From assembly GCA_021817605.1 (NCBI GenBank), contig JAKAUN010000005.1:38248-102247 (forward strand): a stretch of DNA of 64,000 nucleotides. Direction: 5' to 3'. The notes below the pieces were generated by a model. The model ran no database searches, had not been told where the DNA came from, and saw only the letters and a program-made list of their open reading frames with translations. Origin of the DNA: Thermoplasmata archaeon (GTDB taxonomy: Archaea; Thermoplasmatota; Thermoplasmata; Lutacidiplasmatales; UBA184). Below are positions 51,613 through 59,681 of this stretch, one piece after another. The translations under genes were made by a program, and so were the position numbers. Every line of letters starts with the position of its first letter. Position 1 is the first letter of the stretch.

Positions 51613-52635
51613 CTACGGGAGGAGGACCGTCCTCAGGCCCTCTCCCTGCCGCAGCGCGCGTAGCCCCTCCTGAAAGCGGAGGAGGGGAAGGCGCTGGGTG
51701 ACGACCGGGTCGAGGCGGACCTTGCCGCGTCGGACCAGATCGATGACCTTGGGATAGCTGGCGGGAGGGCAGCCGAGCGACCCGAGCACGGTGTACTCGA
51801 AGAACATCGCCCGATTCGCCGGCAGCGCCGCCGGGTTGGCGCTGTAGCCGACCAGGCAGAGCCGACCGCCACGACGCAGCGCCGAGAAGCCGAGGGCGAT
51901 CGTCTCGGGTCGGCCCACGACCTCGAAGGCGACGTCCGCTCCCTCGCCGAAGTGCTTCCGCAGCTCCCGCGCCGGGTTCTCGACCTTGGCGACGTTGATC
52001 GTCGCCTCGGCTCCGAGCTCGCGGGAGATCGCGAGCTTCTCCTCCGAGACGTCGAGCGCCACGACCTCGGCTCCCGCCGCGGCGGCGAACTGGACGACGT
52101 TGATCCCCACCCCTCCGCACCCGATCACCGCCACCCGCTCCCCCGGGCGGACCTGGGCCCGCTCGACCACGGCATGGTAGGGAGTCGTGAGCGCGTCGGC
52201 GATCACCGCCCCGCTGATCGGGTCGATCCCGGGAGGGAGGGGTACGAGGTCCTTCGCCGGGACGCAGAGGTACTTGGCGAAGCCGCCGTCGATGTGGTTG
52301 CCGGGCATCTTCGCGTCGGGGCAGAGGTTCTCTCGACCGCCCCGGCAGTAGCCGCAGCGTCCGCACGGCAAGAGCGCCGGAACGAGCACCTGTTGCCCGA
52401 CGGGGGGCGAAGCGGCCCCCTCCCCGAGAGCGTCGACCACCCCGGAGATCTCGTGGCCGAGCACCAGCGGCGGGCTCTTCGCCGTCGCGACCCCGTGGTC
52501 GAGGTAATGGAGGTCCGTGTGACAGAGCCCGCACGCCGACACCTCGACCCGCGCCTCGCCGGCGGCGGGCTCGGGCCGCGGGAGCTCCTTAGCCTCGAGG
52601 GGGCCCCCGACCGCGGTGAGCACGAGCGCCTGCAT
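51613..52635 (-). CDS. had: 6-Hydroxycyclohex-1-ene-1-carbonyl-CoA dehydrogenase (Had-like)
   Basis: The 340-residue product is a medium-chain zinc alcohol dehydrogenase: VSACGLCHTDLHYLDHG and LVLGHEISGVV (catalytic Zn), CGRCGYCRGGRENLC (structural Zn), and GERVAVIGCGGVGINVVQFA (NAD site). The segment MPGNHIDGGFAKYLCVPAKD resembles Had of anaerobic benzoate degraders. Had oxidises the 6-hydroxy group to the 6-oxo compound using NAD. Position as the last gene, 4 nt after dch, in the benzoyl-CoA operon is the main reason for the specific name; by sequence alone it is a zinc-type ADH. Confidence 0.85.
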   Translation of the reverse strand: MQALVLTAVGGPLEAKELPRPEPAAGEARVEVSACGLCHTDLHYLDHGVATAKSPPLVLGHEISGVVDALGEGAASPPVGQQVLVPALLPCGRCGYCRGGRENLCPDAKMPGNHIDGGFAKYLCVPAKDLVPLPPGIDPISGAVIADALTTPYHAVVERAQVRPGERVAVIGCGGVGINVVQFAAAAGAEVVALDVSEEKLAISRELGAEATINVAKVENPARELRKHFGEGADVAFEVVGRPETIALGFSALRRGGRLCLVGYSANPAALPANRAMFFEYTVLGSLGCPPASYPKVIDLVRRGKVRLDPVVTQRLPLLRFQEGLRALRQGEGLRTVLLP

Positions 52636-52639
52636 CGGC

Positions 52640-53413
52640 TCACCCGCTCGGCGTCGGCCAGACCGGCGCGCGCTTCTCGAGGAACGCCCGAAGGCCTTCC
52701 TCGGCGTCCGGGAGCTGGACGATCTCCTTGAGGTAGCCGGCTTCCGCCTTCGAAAGCTCCTGCCACGGGAACGGATCGGCTGCCTGCCAGAGCCGCTTCA
52801 TGATCGTAAGGGTCTCGTGCCGGTGCGAGGAGAACGCGCGCACGACGCCGTCGAGCTCACCCTCGAGCTCGGCGTCCGGCACGCTTCGCGAGACGAGACC
52901 GAGGAGGGCAGCGCGCTCGGCCGAGAGGGTCCGGCCGGTGAAGAGGATCTCGGCGGCGGCCTTCGGACCGACCTGCCGGGAGAGGGCGGCAAGGGCCACC
53001 GGGGGAAAGACCCCGAGGCGGACCTCGGGCTGGCCGAACGTCGCCGAGGCCGAAGCGAGGGCCATGTCGCACGGCAGCAGTAGCTCGAGCCCCCCGCCGA
53101 GGCAGGGGCCCTCGACGACGGCGAGGGTGGGGACGGGCACCTCCCAGATCGCCCGGAGAAGGTCGTGGAAGGCGGCGAACATCGGGGAGAGCTTCGCTCC
53201 CATGTGGTCGGCGACCGAGAGCCCGGCGCTCCAGGCGCCGTAGCCGCCCCGCAGGACGAGAAGGTTCGCGTGACGGATCTCCTCTCCGCGTAGCGCCTCG
53301 GCGACCCGCTCGAGGAGGTCGTGGTCGAAGACGTTGAGCGGCGGCCGTCGCCAGCTCAGGGTCCGAGCTGCGCCGTGGTGCTCGAGACGGACGGTGCCTG
53401 CGGTCGTGGCCAT
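52640..53413 (-). CDS. dch: Cyclohexa-1,5-dienecarbonyl-CoA hydratase (Dch-like)
   Basis: The 257-residue product is a crotonase-family protein. Unlike generic enoyl-CoA hydratases it has the Dch pattern SAGLSVADHMGAKLSPMFAA in the oxyanion region, followed by VPTLAVVEGPCLGGGLELLL and TFGQPEVRLGVFPPVALAAL. Dch adds water to the conjugated diene made by benzoyl-CoA reductase. ATG 53413 is 11 nt after the bcrC stop. Together with Had and Oah it completes the upper benzoyl-CoA pathway. Confidence 0.88.
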   Translation of the reverse strand: MATTAGTVRLEHHGAARTLSWRRPPLNVFDHDLLERVAEALRGEEIRHANLLVLRGGYGAWSAGLSVADHMGAKLSPMFAAFHDLLRAIWEVPVPTLAVVEGPCLGGGLELLLPCDMALASASATFGQPEVRLGVFPPVALAALSRQVGPKAAAEILFTGRTLSAERAALLGLVSRSVPDAELEGELDGVVRAFSSHRHETLTIMKRLWQAADPFPWQELSKAEAGYLKEIVQLPDAEEGLRAFLEKRAPVWPTPSG

Positions 53414-53424
53414 CGTTGCGTCTC

Positions 53425-54660
53425 CTAGTCGAACATGATCGACTCGACGAACGTCTCGAGCTGCAGGCGCGCCTGCTCGTAGGCGGTCGAGCGCTCCTCG
53501 AACTCAAGATGGAGGTAGGGGACCTTGCGGCGGTCGAGCGCCTGGCGGTAGAGAACGACGTCCTCGAGGGCCGGCTCGCAGAACTTCGCGGTGAGGAACA
53601 CGACCCCCTTGGCTCCGGTCGCGTCCAGACGGGAGAGGATCGCCTCGCCCTTGGTCGTCGGCGTCGCCCGGACGCCGATGTCCATCCGCGAGTCGACGTA
53701 GGCGCGGGCGAGGCGCTCGAGCGCGCTGCCGCCGGGCGGGACGGAAGGATACCAGCGATGCGCCTGGAGGAGGTCGTCGTCGACGACCTCGCAGCCGACC
53801 TGCTCGAGCAGGTCGAGGAGCTCGAGCGTCGGTTGCTCGCAGAAAGGGCCGACCAGAAGGACCTTGATCGCGTCGCGGGCCGGGCGCGCGCGGTGCTCGA
53901 GCTCGGAGGCGGCGCGCTCGAGCATCGCTACGTGGAGCTCGCGCGGCACCAATCCTCCGAGACGGCGCAGGACGTACGACTCGCTGAGCGAGAGGGACGG
54001 GCGCTCTCCCTGCTTGGCCGAGAGGAGGCGGCGGATGCCGGCCCGCTGGAGGTCGAACAGCTCGATCGAGCTCGCGAGGGCCTCCTCGGTCAGCGGCGAG
54101 CCGCCCGCCGCCCGGAACCGTTCGGCCAGCCGCGAGTACTCGTGGACGAGGAACGGGAGCGCCGCCGGGGTGTGGAAGTTCTGCGGAAGATGCAGCATGA
54201 ACGTCTCCCGGCCCGGGACCAGTCGGGGGAAGATCCCCTCGAGGTTGCGGGAGACGTCGCAGATGTACGGGAAGACGACGGCCCTGAACGCCTCGAGCCC
54301 GCCGGTGAGCCCGAGCTCGAGGGTCGATTTGCTGATCGAGCAGAGGAACGAGCCGAGCGCGGCGTCCGCGTGGTTGATCTCGAGGTTCTCCCCGCCGCCG
54401 TGCAGCGCGACGGGGACCAGCCCCATCGCGTGGGCGATCTCCTGAGGCGTGTAGACCGGAAAGCAGCCGACGACCCCCCGGCCCGCACGTGCGAGGGCGC
54501 GCGCGGTCGGATAGGTCGGATCGCTCAGCACCTCGCGGCCAAGCCGGACCATCTCCTCGATCGTCGCGGCGCGCGCGAACTCGCCCAGGTCCTCCGAGAG
54601 CTCGACCGACGGCGTGGCCGCCGGTTCGGGAAGGTTCCCCAAGGAGAGGAGGCCGCCCAC
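53425..54660 (-). CDS. bcrC: Benzoyl-CoA reductase subunit C (2-hydroxyacyl-CoA dehydratase D-component family)
   Basis: The 411-residue product belongs to the HgdA/B-BcrB/C fold: VVGCFPVYTPQEIAHAMGLV at the start, ALGSFLCSISKSTLELGLTG and VVFPYICDVSRNLEGIFPRL in the middle with Cys residues that could ligate iron-sulfur, then DAIKVLLVGPFCEQPTLELL. In class I benzoyl-CoA reductase B and C share the catalytic iron-sulfur cluster and bind the substrate. The GCFPVYTPQE segment is typical of the C subunit. GTG 54660 is 4 nt after the bcrD stop. Separating a benzoyl-CoA reductase from a 2-hydroxyacyl-CoA dehydratase relies on the neighbouring oah, dch and had genes. Confidence 0.88.
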   Translation of the reverse strand: MGGLLSLGNLPEPAATPSVELSEDLGEFARAATIEEMVRLGREVLSDPTYPTARALARAGRGVVGCFPVYTPQEIAHAMGLVPVALHGGGENLEINHADAALGSFLCSISKSTLELGLTGGLEAFRAVVFPYICDVSRNLEGIFPRLVPGRETFMLHLPQNFHTPAALPFLVHEYSRLAERFRAAGGSPLTEEALASSIELFDLQRAGIRRLLSAKQGERPSLSLSESYVLRRLGGLVPRELHVAMLERAASELEHRARPARDAIKVLLVGPFCEQPTLELLDLLEQVGCEVVDDDLLQAHRWYPSVPPGGSALERLARAYVDSRMDIGVRATPTTKGEAILSRLDATGAKGVVFLTAKFCEPALEDVVLYRQALDRRKVPYLHLEFEERSTAYEQARLQLETFVESIMFD

Positions 54661-54664
54661 GGGC

Positions 54665-55492
54665 TCACCCCACCGCCCCGACGAGCGGAGCCACCGACGC
54701 GGCCGGCCCGGCCTTCGTAAGGCGGGTATAGCCGAGGACCGCCGCCCCGATCGCCGCGGCGTAGGGTCCGTGGACGTTCGCGTTCACCGGCAGCTTGACC
54801 GTCTGCTCGAGGGCGCGGACCATCGCCTCGCATCCGACCAGCCCTCCGACCAGGGTGACCTCGGGCTCGATCCCGACGTAGCGCATCAGGGCATGTCCGC
54901 GCTGGGCGAGGGAGAGCAGCACCCCCATGAGGATGTCCGGCAGCGCGACGCCCTCGGAGATGTTGTTGATGATCTCGGTCTCGGCGAGCACCGCGCAGAC
55001 GCTCGAGATCGTCTTCGGGCTGCGGGCGGAGAGCGCCTTCGCCGAGATCTCCTCCAGAGGCACCTGGAGGTACTTCGAGCAGCGCTCGACGAACCGCCCG
55101 GCGCCGGCGGCGCACTTCTCGTTCATCTTGAAGCGGCCGACCTTCCCGGCGGGCGTCACCGCGATCGAGCGGGACGACTGGGCCCCGATGTCGACGACGT
55201 GGCGCGTGCCGGGGAAGAGGAAGACCGCGCCGCGGGCCGAGGCGGTGATGTCGCTCAGCTGGAGATGGCGCTCGGGGTAGGCGTAGCGGCCGAAGCCGGT
55301 GGTGGCGAGGTAGCGGACCTCTCCGGGGAGGACGTTCGCCTCCTCCACGAGACGCTCTACGATCTGATGGCCGATCGCGGCCGGCTGCCCTCGGGTCGGC
55401 AGCCTCGCCTCGGCAAGGAGACGCACCCCGTCCTCGAGGAGGGCCCCCTTGGTCGACCCCGAGCCGAGGTCGAGCCCCACGGTGATCGTCAC
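54665..55492 (-). CDS. bcrD: Benzoyl-CoA reductase ATPase subunit D
   Basis: The 275-residue product is an ASKHA-family ATPase of the activator type: VGLDLGSGSTKGALLEDG, RYLATTGFGRYAYPE, RHVVDIGAQSSRSIAV, FKMNEKCAAGAGRFVERC (cluster Cys at the subunit interface) and SSVCAVLAETEIINNISEGV. The two ATPase subunits share a [4Fe-4S] cluster and use two ATP per electron to drive ring reduction. It starts at GTG 55492, overlapping the bcrA 3' end by 4 nt. IGAQSSR in place of the IGGQDTK seen in the other ATPase subunit, and ICAVLAET-like VCAVLAET, are features of BcrD. Confidence 0.88.
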   Translation of the reverse strand: MTITVGLDLGSGSTKGALLEDGVRLLAEARLPTRGQPAAIGHQIVERLVEEANVLPGEVRYLATTGFGRYAYPERHLQLSDITASARGAVFLFPGTRHVVDIGAQSSRSIAVTPAGKVGRFKMNEKCAAGAGRFVERCSKYLQVPLEEISAKALSARSPKTISSVCAVLAETEIINNISEGVALPDILMGVLLSLAQRGHALMRYVGIEPEVTLVGGLVGCEAMVRALEQTVKLPVNANVHGPYAAAIGAAVLGYTRLTKAGPAASVAPLVGAVG

Positions 55493-56286
55493 GAGCCCCC
55501 CGTCGCGGGCCGGGAGAGCCTCTCGGCGCCGAACAGCGCGGCGCCGACGGCGCCGAGGTACTGCGAGAGCGGGCTCACGTTCACGTGGAGCCCGACCTTG
55601 CGCTCGAGCGCCCGGACCATCCCTTCGTTGCGGGAGACCCCGCCGGTGAACGTCACCTCGGGGGCGACCCCGACCCTCTGCATGAGGGAGAACGAGCGGC
55701 TCGCGATGGAGGCGTGGAGGCCGGCGAGGACGTCCTTCGGGTCCTTTCCCCGGGCGACGTAGCTCGTCACCTCCGACTCGGCGAAGACCGTGCAGGTGCT
55801 CGTGACCTTGAGCGGGTGGCGCGCCTCGAGCGAGAGCGCTCCGATCTCCGCGACGTCGTAGCCGAGAGCCCCCGCGCAGACGTCCAGGAAGCGGCCGGTT
55901 CCCGCGGCGCACTTGTCGTTCATGGCGAAGTCGATCACCTCGCCGCGCTCGCCGACACGGATCGCCTTGGTGTCCTGCCCTCCGATGTCGACCACGAGAC
56001 GGGTTCCCGGAAAGAGGAAGTGCGCGCCGCGGGCGTGGCAGCCGATCTCGGTGACGGCCTCCTGGCCGAAGGTCACTTTGAAGCGGCCGTAGCCGGTGCC
56101 GGTGACGAAACGGATCTCCGAACGGTCCCGATGCGCGTCCCCAAGCGCCTGCTCGAGGGCCTTTTCGGCGTCACGGACGAGCTCGACGCCGACCGGGGCG
56201 AGCGATTTCCCCACGACATTTCCGTCGTCGAGGAGGACGCACTTGGCCGTCGTCGAGCCGATGTCGACTCCCGCGACCAGCGTCAT
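55489..56286 (-). CDS. bcrA: Benzoyl-CoA reductase ATPase subunit A
   Basis: The 265-residue product is the second ASKHA ATPase: VAGVDIGSTTAKCVLLDDG, RFVTGTGYGRFKVTFG, LVVDIGGQDTKAIRVG, FAMNDKCAAGTGRFLDVCAG and STCTVFAESEVTSYVARG. These match activators of the HgdC/BcrA type. It is short compared with the Thauera BcrA (about 48 kDa), so its size is closer to the Bzd-type enzyme. With BcrD it forms the ATP-hydrolysing electron-activating half. ATG 56286 overlaps the bcrB stop (ATGA). Confidence 0.88.
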   Translation of the reverse strand: MTLVAGVDIGSTTAKCVLLDDGNVVGKSLAPVGVELVRDAEKALEQALGDAHRDRSEIRFVTGTGYGRFKVTFGQEAVTEIGCHARGAHFLFPGTRLVVDIGGQDTKAIRVGERGEVIDFAMNDKCAAGTGRFLDVCAGALGYDVAEIGALSLEARHPLKVTSTCTVFAESEVTSYVARGKDPKDVLAGLHASIASRSFSLMQRVGVAPEVTFTGGVSRNEGMVRALERKVGLHVNVSPLSQYLGAVGAALFGAERLSRPATGGS

Positions 56287-57551
56287 GGGGTCCCCCCGGC
56301 GGCCGGGGAGGCCGGCTTGAGCGACTCGAAGAAGGCGTCCATGCGGTTCTTGATCTGCGCCGGGGCGAAGTAGCGAGGGTCCTCGTGGTCGGACTCGAGG
56401 TAGAGCGTCGGGATGCCGCGCTCGTGGAGGAGCCAATCGCGCAGGTCCCCCTGCCCCGCCGTGAACGAGCGGCACGACTTGATCCCGTGGATCACCACCG
56501 CGTCGGCGGCGTAGTCGCGAACGTAGGAGGCGATGAGCTCGCGGCGCAGCGGCCATGCCTCGTTGACGTAGGCTCCGACGGAGTACTCCGCGATGCTCTC
56601 GAGAGGACGGGACGGGTCGTGGAGGAACCCCTGGTCGAAGAGCCCGCCGACCTTCGGATAGGTCGCCGCGACCGAGACCGCGCCCCAGCGTCTGAAGAAG
56701 TCCCAGAACGTCCGGTAGCTCGGGTACGGCGGCACCCCCTCGACGACGACGCGGAACTTCTCCTCGGGGACCGGATACTGGCCTTCGCGCACGCGCGCCG
56801 CCACCTCCTCGTTGACGAGGGCGTAGAACTCCGCGGCCTCGGGCGTGCCGCGCAGCACGTTGATCGGGAACATGTAGAAGACCGCCTCGAAGTAGGCCTC
56901 GATCGGCGACGGCCTCTGGCGCCCTGCGTGGAGGTAGTCGACCCACCCCTCCTCGGCGCGACGCGACGCGCCGAGGGTCCGGACGAGCTCGGCACGGTCG
57001 AAGGAGCGGCCCGTGGTCCTCTCGAGCAGCGCGATGAGCTCCTCGAGCTGGGCGGTGACGTAGGCGATCTCCTCCTTGCGGGGCGTCGGCTCGCGGAGGT
57101 AGGGGACGTCCAGCATGAACAGCGGGACGCCGTAGCGCTCGGCGAGCGCCTCCCACCACTTCACGTAGACATAGCAGCCCGAGAAGCTACAGACGAGCAG
57201 GTCGGGCGGAGGGATCTTGCCGAACGGGGTGAGGCCGCCGAGCTCCTGGAGGCCGAGGTCGTTCTTGACGTAGCCGCAGACGTCCAGGCCGTAGCCCTGC
57301 GCCTCGGCGTTGAGGATGTTGGGGAGCGAGGCATGCTTGATCGCGCAGTTGAGCGCCACGATCTCGGGAAAGACGAGCTCGTAGCCGAAGGATCGGACGA
57401 TCTCGGCGAGGTTGCCGCCCACCAGCATGTAGGCGACCGGCTTTCTCCCGGAGTCGGTGCGTGCGAGCTCTTGGTAGTAGGCGTCCGTGAGCTCGCGCTG
57501 CCGGTCGCGGGCCTGGGTCAGCGCCGGGGAGGGAGCCGGTCGCTCGGCCAT
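56283..57551 (-). CDS. bcrB: Benzoyl-CoA reductase subunit B
   Basis: The 422-residue product follows BcrB throughout: ILNAEAQGYGLDVCGYVKND, PDLLVCSFSGCYVYVKWWEA, RQRPSPIEAYFEAVFYMFPI, VSVAATYPKVGGLFDQGFLH, VIHGIKSCRSFTAGQGDLRD and DPRYFAPAQIKNRMDAFFES. The cysteines at VCGYV, FSGCY and KSCRS are the likely cluster ligands. BcrB and BcrC form the active-site half of the class I enzyme. ATG 57551 follows a strong GGAGGGAGGGG ribosome site and lies 15 nt after the oah stop. Similarity to the Thauera BcrB pattern here is the strongest single support for benzoyl-CoA reductase. Confidence 0.92.
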   Translation of the reverse strand: MAERPAPSPALTQARDRQRELTDAYYQELARTDSGRKPVAYMLVGGNLAEIVRSFGYELVFPEIVALNCAIKHASLPNILNAEAQGYGLDVCGYVKNDLGLQELGGLTPFGKIPPPDLLVCSFSGCYVYVKWWEALAERYGVPLFMLDVPYLREPTPRKEEIAYVTAQLEELIALLERTTGRSFDRAELVRTLGASRRAEEGWVDYLHAGRQRPSPIEAYFEAVFYMFPINVLRGTPEAAEFYALVNEEVAARVREGQYPVPEEKFRVVVEGVPPYPSYRTFWDFFRRWGAVSVAATYPKVGGLFDQGFLHDPSRPLESIAEYSVGAYVNEAWPLRRELIASYVRDYAADAVVIHGIKSCRSFTAGQGDLRDWLLHERGIPTLYLESDHEDPRYFAPAQIKNRMDAFFESLKPASPAAGGTP

Positions 57552-57566
57552 CGCCCCTCCCTCCGA

Positions 57567-58661
57567 CTAGGCCCCCGGCGGGGAGGGCGTCGTCAGGAGC
57601 TCGCCGCAGCGGCCGCAGTAGCGGAACGCCTCGGGAAGGCCGTCCTGGCCGCAGGACGGGCACGAGCGCACGGGAGCTCCGTGGAGGAAGCCGACCTCCT
57701 GGCCGTCCGCGAGGCGGCGGCGCATCTCGGAGATCCGAGGAGGCCGCTTGTCGACGAAGGAGTGCATTCCCTCGTACGGCTCGGCGGTAGCGAAGTGGAG
57801 GGTGAGCCACTCCTGAGCGTGGCCGACCGTCTGGTTCCAGGCGAGCTCCTTCCAGAAGTTCGCCTGGGCCTTCGTGTAGCGCAGGCACTCCGGGAACATC
57901 TCAAGGAGCCGCCCGGAGAGCCGGTCGACCGCCGTGTCCAGCTCGGAGAGGTCGACCCGGTGATTGCGCTCCTCCTTCTGGGCCCAGCGGATCGCCTCGG
58001 CCGAGGGAGCGGAGAGCCACGTGCCGTCGTGCCGCACCGACGGAGCGACCTCGGAGACGAGCCCCCAGTCGAGCGCCTCGGCGGCGCCGACCCGCTCGTT
58101 GAGGAAGAGCATCCGACGGGCGCGGCGATCGCCGACCGTGAGCGGGAGCCACTGGGTCGCGCCGCCGGCGGCGACCGACCCGACCCCCACCCCGACCTGC
58201 CCGATCACCGCGTGCTCGGCGGCGACGGAGAGGTCGCAGGCGAGGTGGAGCTCGTTGCCTCCGCCGATCGCCATGCCGTTGACCCGCGCGATGGTCGGCT
58301 TGCCGACCCGCAGGATCGACTCGACGACCTCGCGGAAGAGCTGCATGTACTTCCAGTAGTCGCGCGGCCGCCGGACGAACCGCTCGGCGTACTCCTTGAC
58401 GTCGCCGCCGGTGCAGAACGCCCGCGAACCGCTGCCGGTGAGCACCACCACGCCCACGGAGTCGTCCAGGGCGGCGTCACGGAACCGCTCCTTGAGATGC
58501 GCGAGGGTCGCCGTGGTGTAGGCGTTGAGCGCGGCGGGGCGGTCGATCGTGATGCGCGCGACCCCGTCCTTCTTTTCGTAGCGCACGTCCTCCACCGAGC
58601 TCCCCGCGACGCCGTCCCGCGGGTGGAGGGGGTCGTCGGCGGCTGGGGGGGAACGCGCCAT
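57567..58661 (-). CDS. oah: 6-Oxocyclohex-1-ene-1-carbonyl-CoA hydrolase (Oah-like) with C-terminal zinc ribbon
   Basis: The 364-residue product is a crotonase-superfamily enzyme of the BamA/Oah group: GVARITIDRPAALNAYTT, GDVKEYAERFVRRPRDYWKY, KPTIARVNGMAIGGGNELHL, then RVDLSELDTAVDRLSGRLLE with MFPECLRYTKAQ. Oah hydrates and opens the ring to 3-hydroxypimelyl-CoA. The last 45 residues add a zinc ribbon (CPSCG ... CGRCG), which I do not know from bacterial Oah. ATG 58661 is the preferred start; ATG 58688 is also possible. It is the first gene of the operon. The ring-cleaving role is supported by the downstream bcr, dch and had genes. Confidence 0.85.
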   Translation of the reverse strand: MARSPPAADDPLHPRDGVAGSSVEDVRYEKKDGVARITIDRPAALNAYTTATLAHLKERFRDAALDDSVGVVVLTGSGSRAFCTGGDVKEYAERFVRRPRDYWKYMQLFREVVESILRVGKPTIARVNGMAIGGGNELHLACDLSVAAEHAVIGQVGVGVGSVAAGGATQWLPLTVGDRRARRMLFLNERVGAAEALDWGLVSEVAPSVRHDGTWLSAPSAEAIRWAQKEERNHRVDLSELDTAVDRLSGRLLEMFPECLRYTKAQANFWKELAWNQTVGHAQEWLTLHFATAEPYEGMHSFVDKRPPRISEMRRRLADGQEVGFLHGAPVRSCPSCGQDGLPEAFRYCGRCGELLTTPSPPGA

Positions 58662-58796
58662 CGTAGTAGGACGGGCCCGACTCGACATGTCCAACGGGTT
58701 CGGGATGCTCGGCCAGAAGGATGTGGTTTCGACCTGACCGGTAAGGGTTTCCAGCGGCCCGGCCGGGAGCCGGGGGTCTCGGGCTCGGCCGGCAAG

Positions 58797-58806
58797 GCGA
58801 TAACCT
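58797..58806 (+). promoter_or_regulatory. TATA-like box of the plus-strand enoyl-CoA hydratase gene
   Basis: The element gcgataacct (58797-58806) is centred 27 nt before ATG 58829, fitting a leaderless start. Confidence 0.5.
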
Positions 58807-58828
58807 TCGCGTCGGTGCCGGGCCGCCC

Positions 58829-59653
58829 ATGAACCTCGAGGTCGAGAGAGAAGGGCCCGTGACGCTCCTCACGCTCAACCGCCCCGAGCATCTCAACGCT
58901 ATCGACCCGGAGACGCACCGGGCCCTGGTCGATGCGTGGAGGCAGTTCGCCGAGGACCCCGGGCTACGCGTCGCCGTCCTTACCGGCAAGGGCTCCCGGG
59001 CGTTCTCGGCAGGGATTGACGTCCACCGCCTCGACGAGTTCTACCGCGAAAGCCGACCGGGCGAGCGTCTATGGCGCTGGCTGCGCGAGCCCGGGCTCGG
59101 AGGGATCACGCGCAACCTGGACCCGGGCAAGCCGATCGTCGCGGCGATCGACGGCTACTGCCTCGGCGGCGGCCTCGAGCTCGCGCTGGCCTGCGACCTC
59201 AGGATCGCCACGCCCCGCTCGACCTTCGGCCTTCCCGAGGTCCGCTGGGGGATCATCCCAGGCCAGGGGGGGACCCAGCGCCTTCCCCGTGCGGTGCCTC
59301 TCGCGGTGGCCTCCGAGATGATCCTCACCGGCCGCGCGATCCCGGCACGACGGGCGCTCGAGGTCGGGCTGATCAACCGCGTAGTGCCCGCGCGGCGGCT
59401 GCGGGCCGAGGCGCTTCGTCTCGCCCGCGAGATCGCGGGCCATCCCCCCGAAGCCGTGCGACGCGCGCGTCGGGCGCTGCGCGAGGGCCTCGGGCTCCCG
59501 CTGGACGCCGCGCTCCGTCTTGAGCAGCGCCTTGCCGATCCCCTTCGGAACCCGGGCAAGTTCCCCGGGGGCAAAGGCGGCAGCAAGCCCCGGACCGCGG
59601 TCCGGGGTCGCCTTCGCGGGGACCGGCGACGCGGCACACCCTCCCGCGGCTGA
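58829..59653 (+). CDS. Enoyl-CoA hydratase/isomerase family protein
   Basis: The 274-residue product is a standard crotonase: LLTLNRPEHLNAIDPETHRA, SRAFSAGIDVHRLDEFYRES, KPIVAAIDGYCLGGGLELAL, STFGLPEVRWGIIPGQGGTQ with Glu in the catalytic position, and TGRAIPARRALEVGLINRVV. It would hydrate short or ring-derived enoyl-CoAs, for example in beta-oxidation after ring opening. It is divergent from the benzoyl-CoA operon, which suggests it also acts on aromatic-derived intermediates. The last 30 residues are a Gly/Arg-rich tail that looks non-functional. Confidence 0.88.
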   Translation: MNLEVEREGPVTLLTLNRPEHLNAIDPETHRALVDAWRQFAEDPGLRVAVLTGKGSRAFSAGIDVHRLDEFYRESRPGERLWRWLREPGLGGITRNLDPGKPIVAAIDGYCLGGGLELALACDLRIATPRSTFGLPEVRWGIIPGQGGTQRLPRAVPLAVASEMILTGRAIPARRALEVGLINRVVPARRLRAEALRLAREIAGHPPEAVRRARRALREGLGLPLDAALRLEQRLADPLRNPGKFPGGKGGSKPRTAVRGRLRGDRRRGTPSRG

Positions 59654-59681
59654 GCTTCCCACGTCGGCGTCGCGCGCCGGC

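Noticed and set aside
53425-57551. 2-Hydroxyglutaryl-CoA dehydratase and activator
   Set aside because: There are two different ATPase subunits and BcrB-specific motifs, and the genes are flanked by Oah, Dch and Had.
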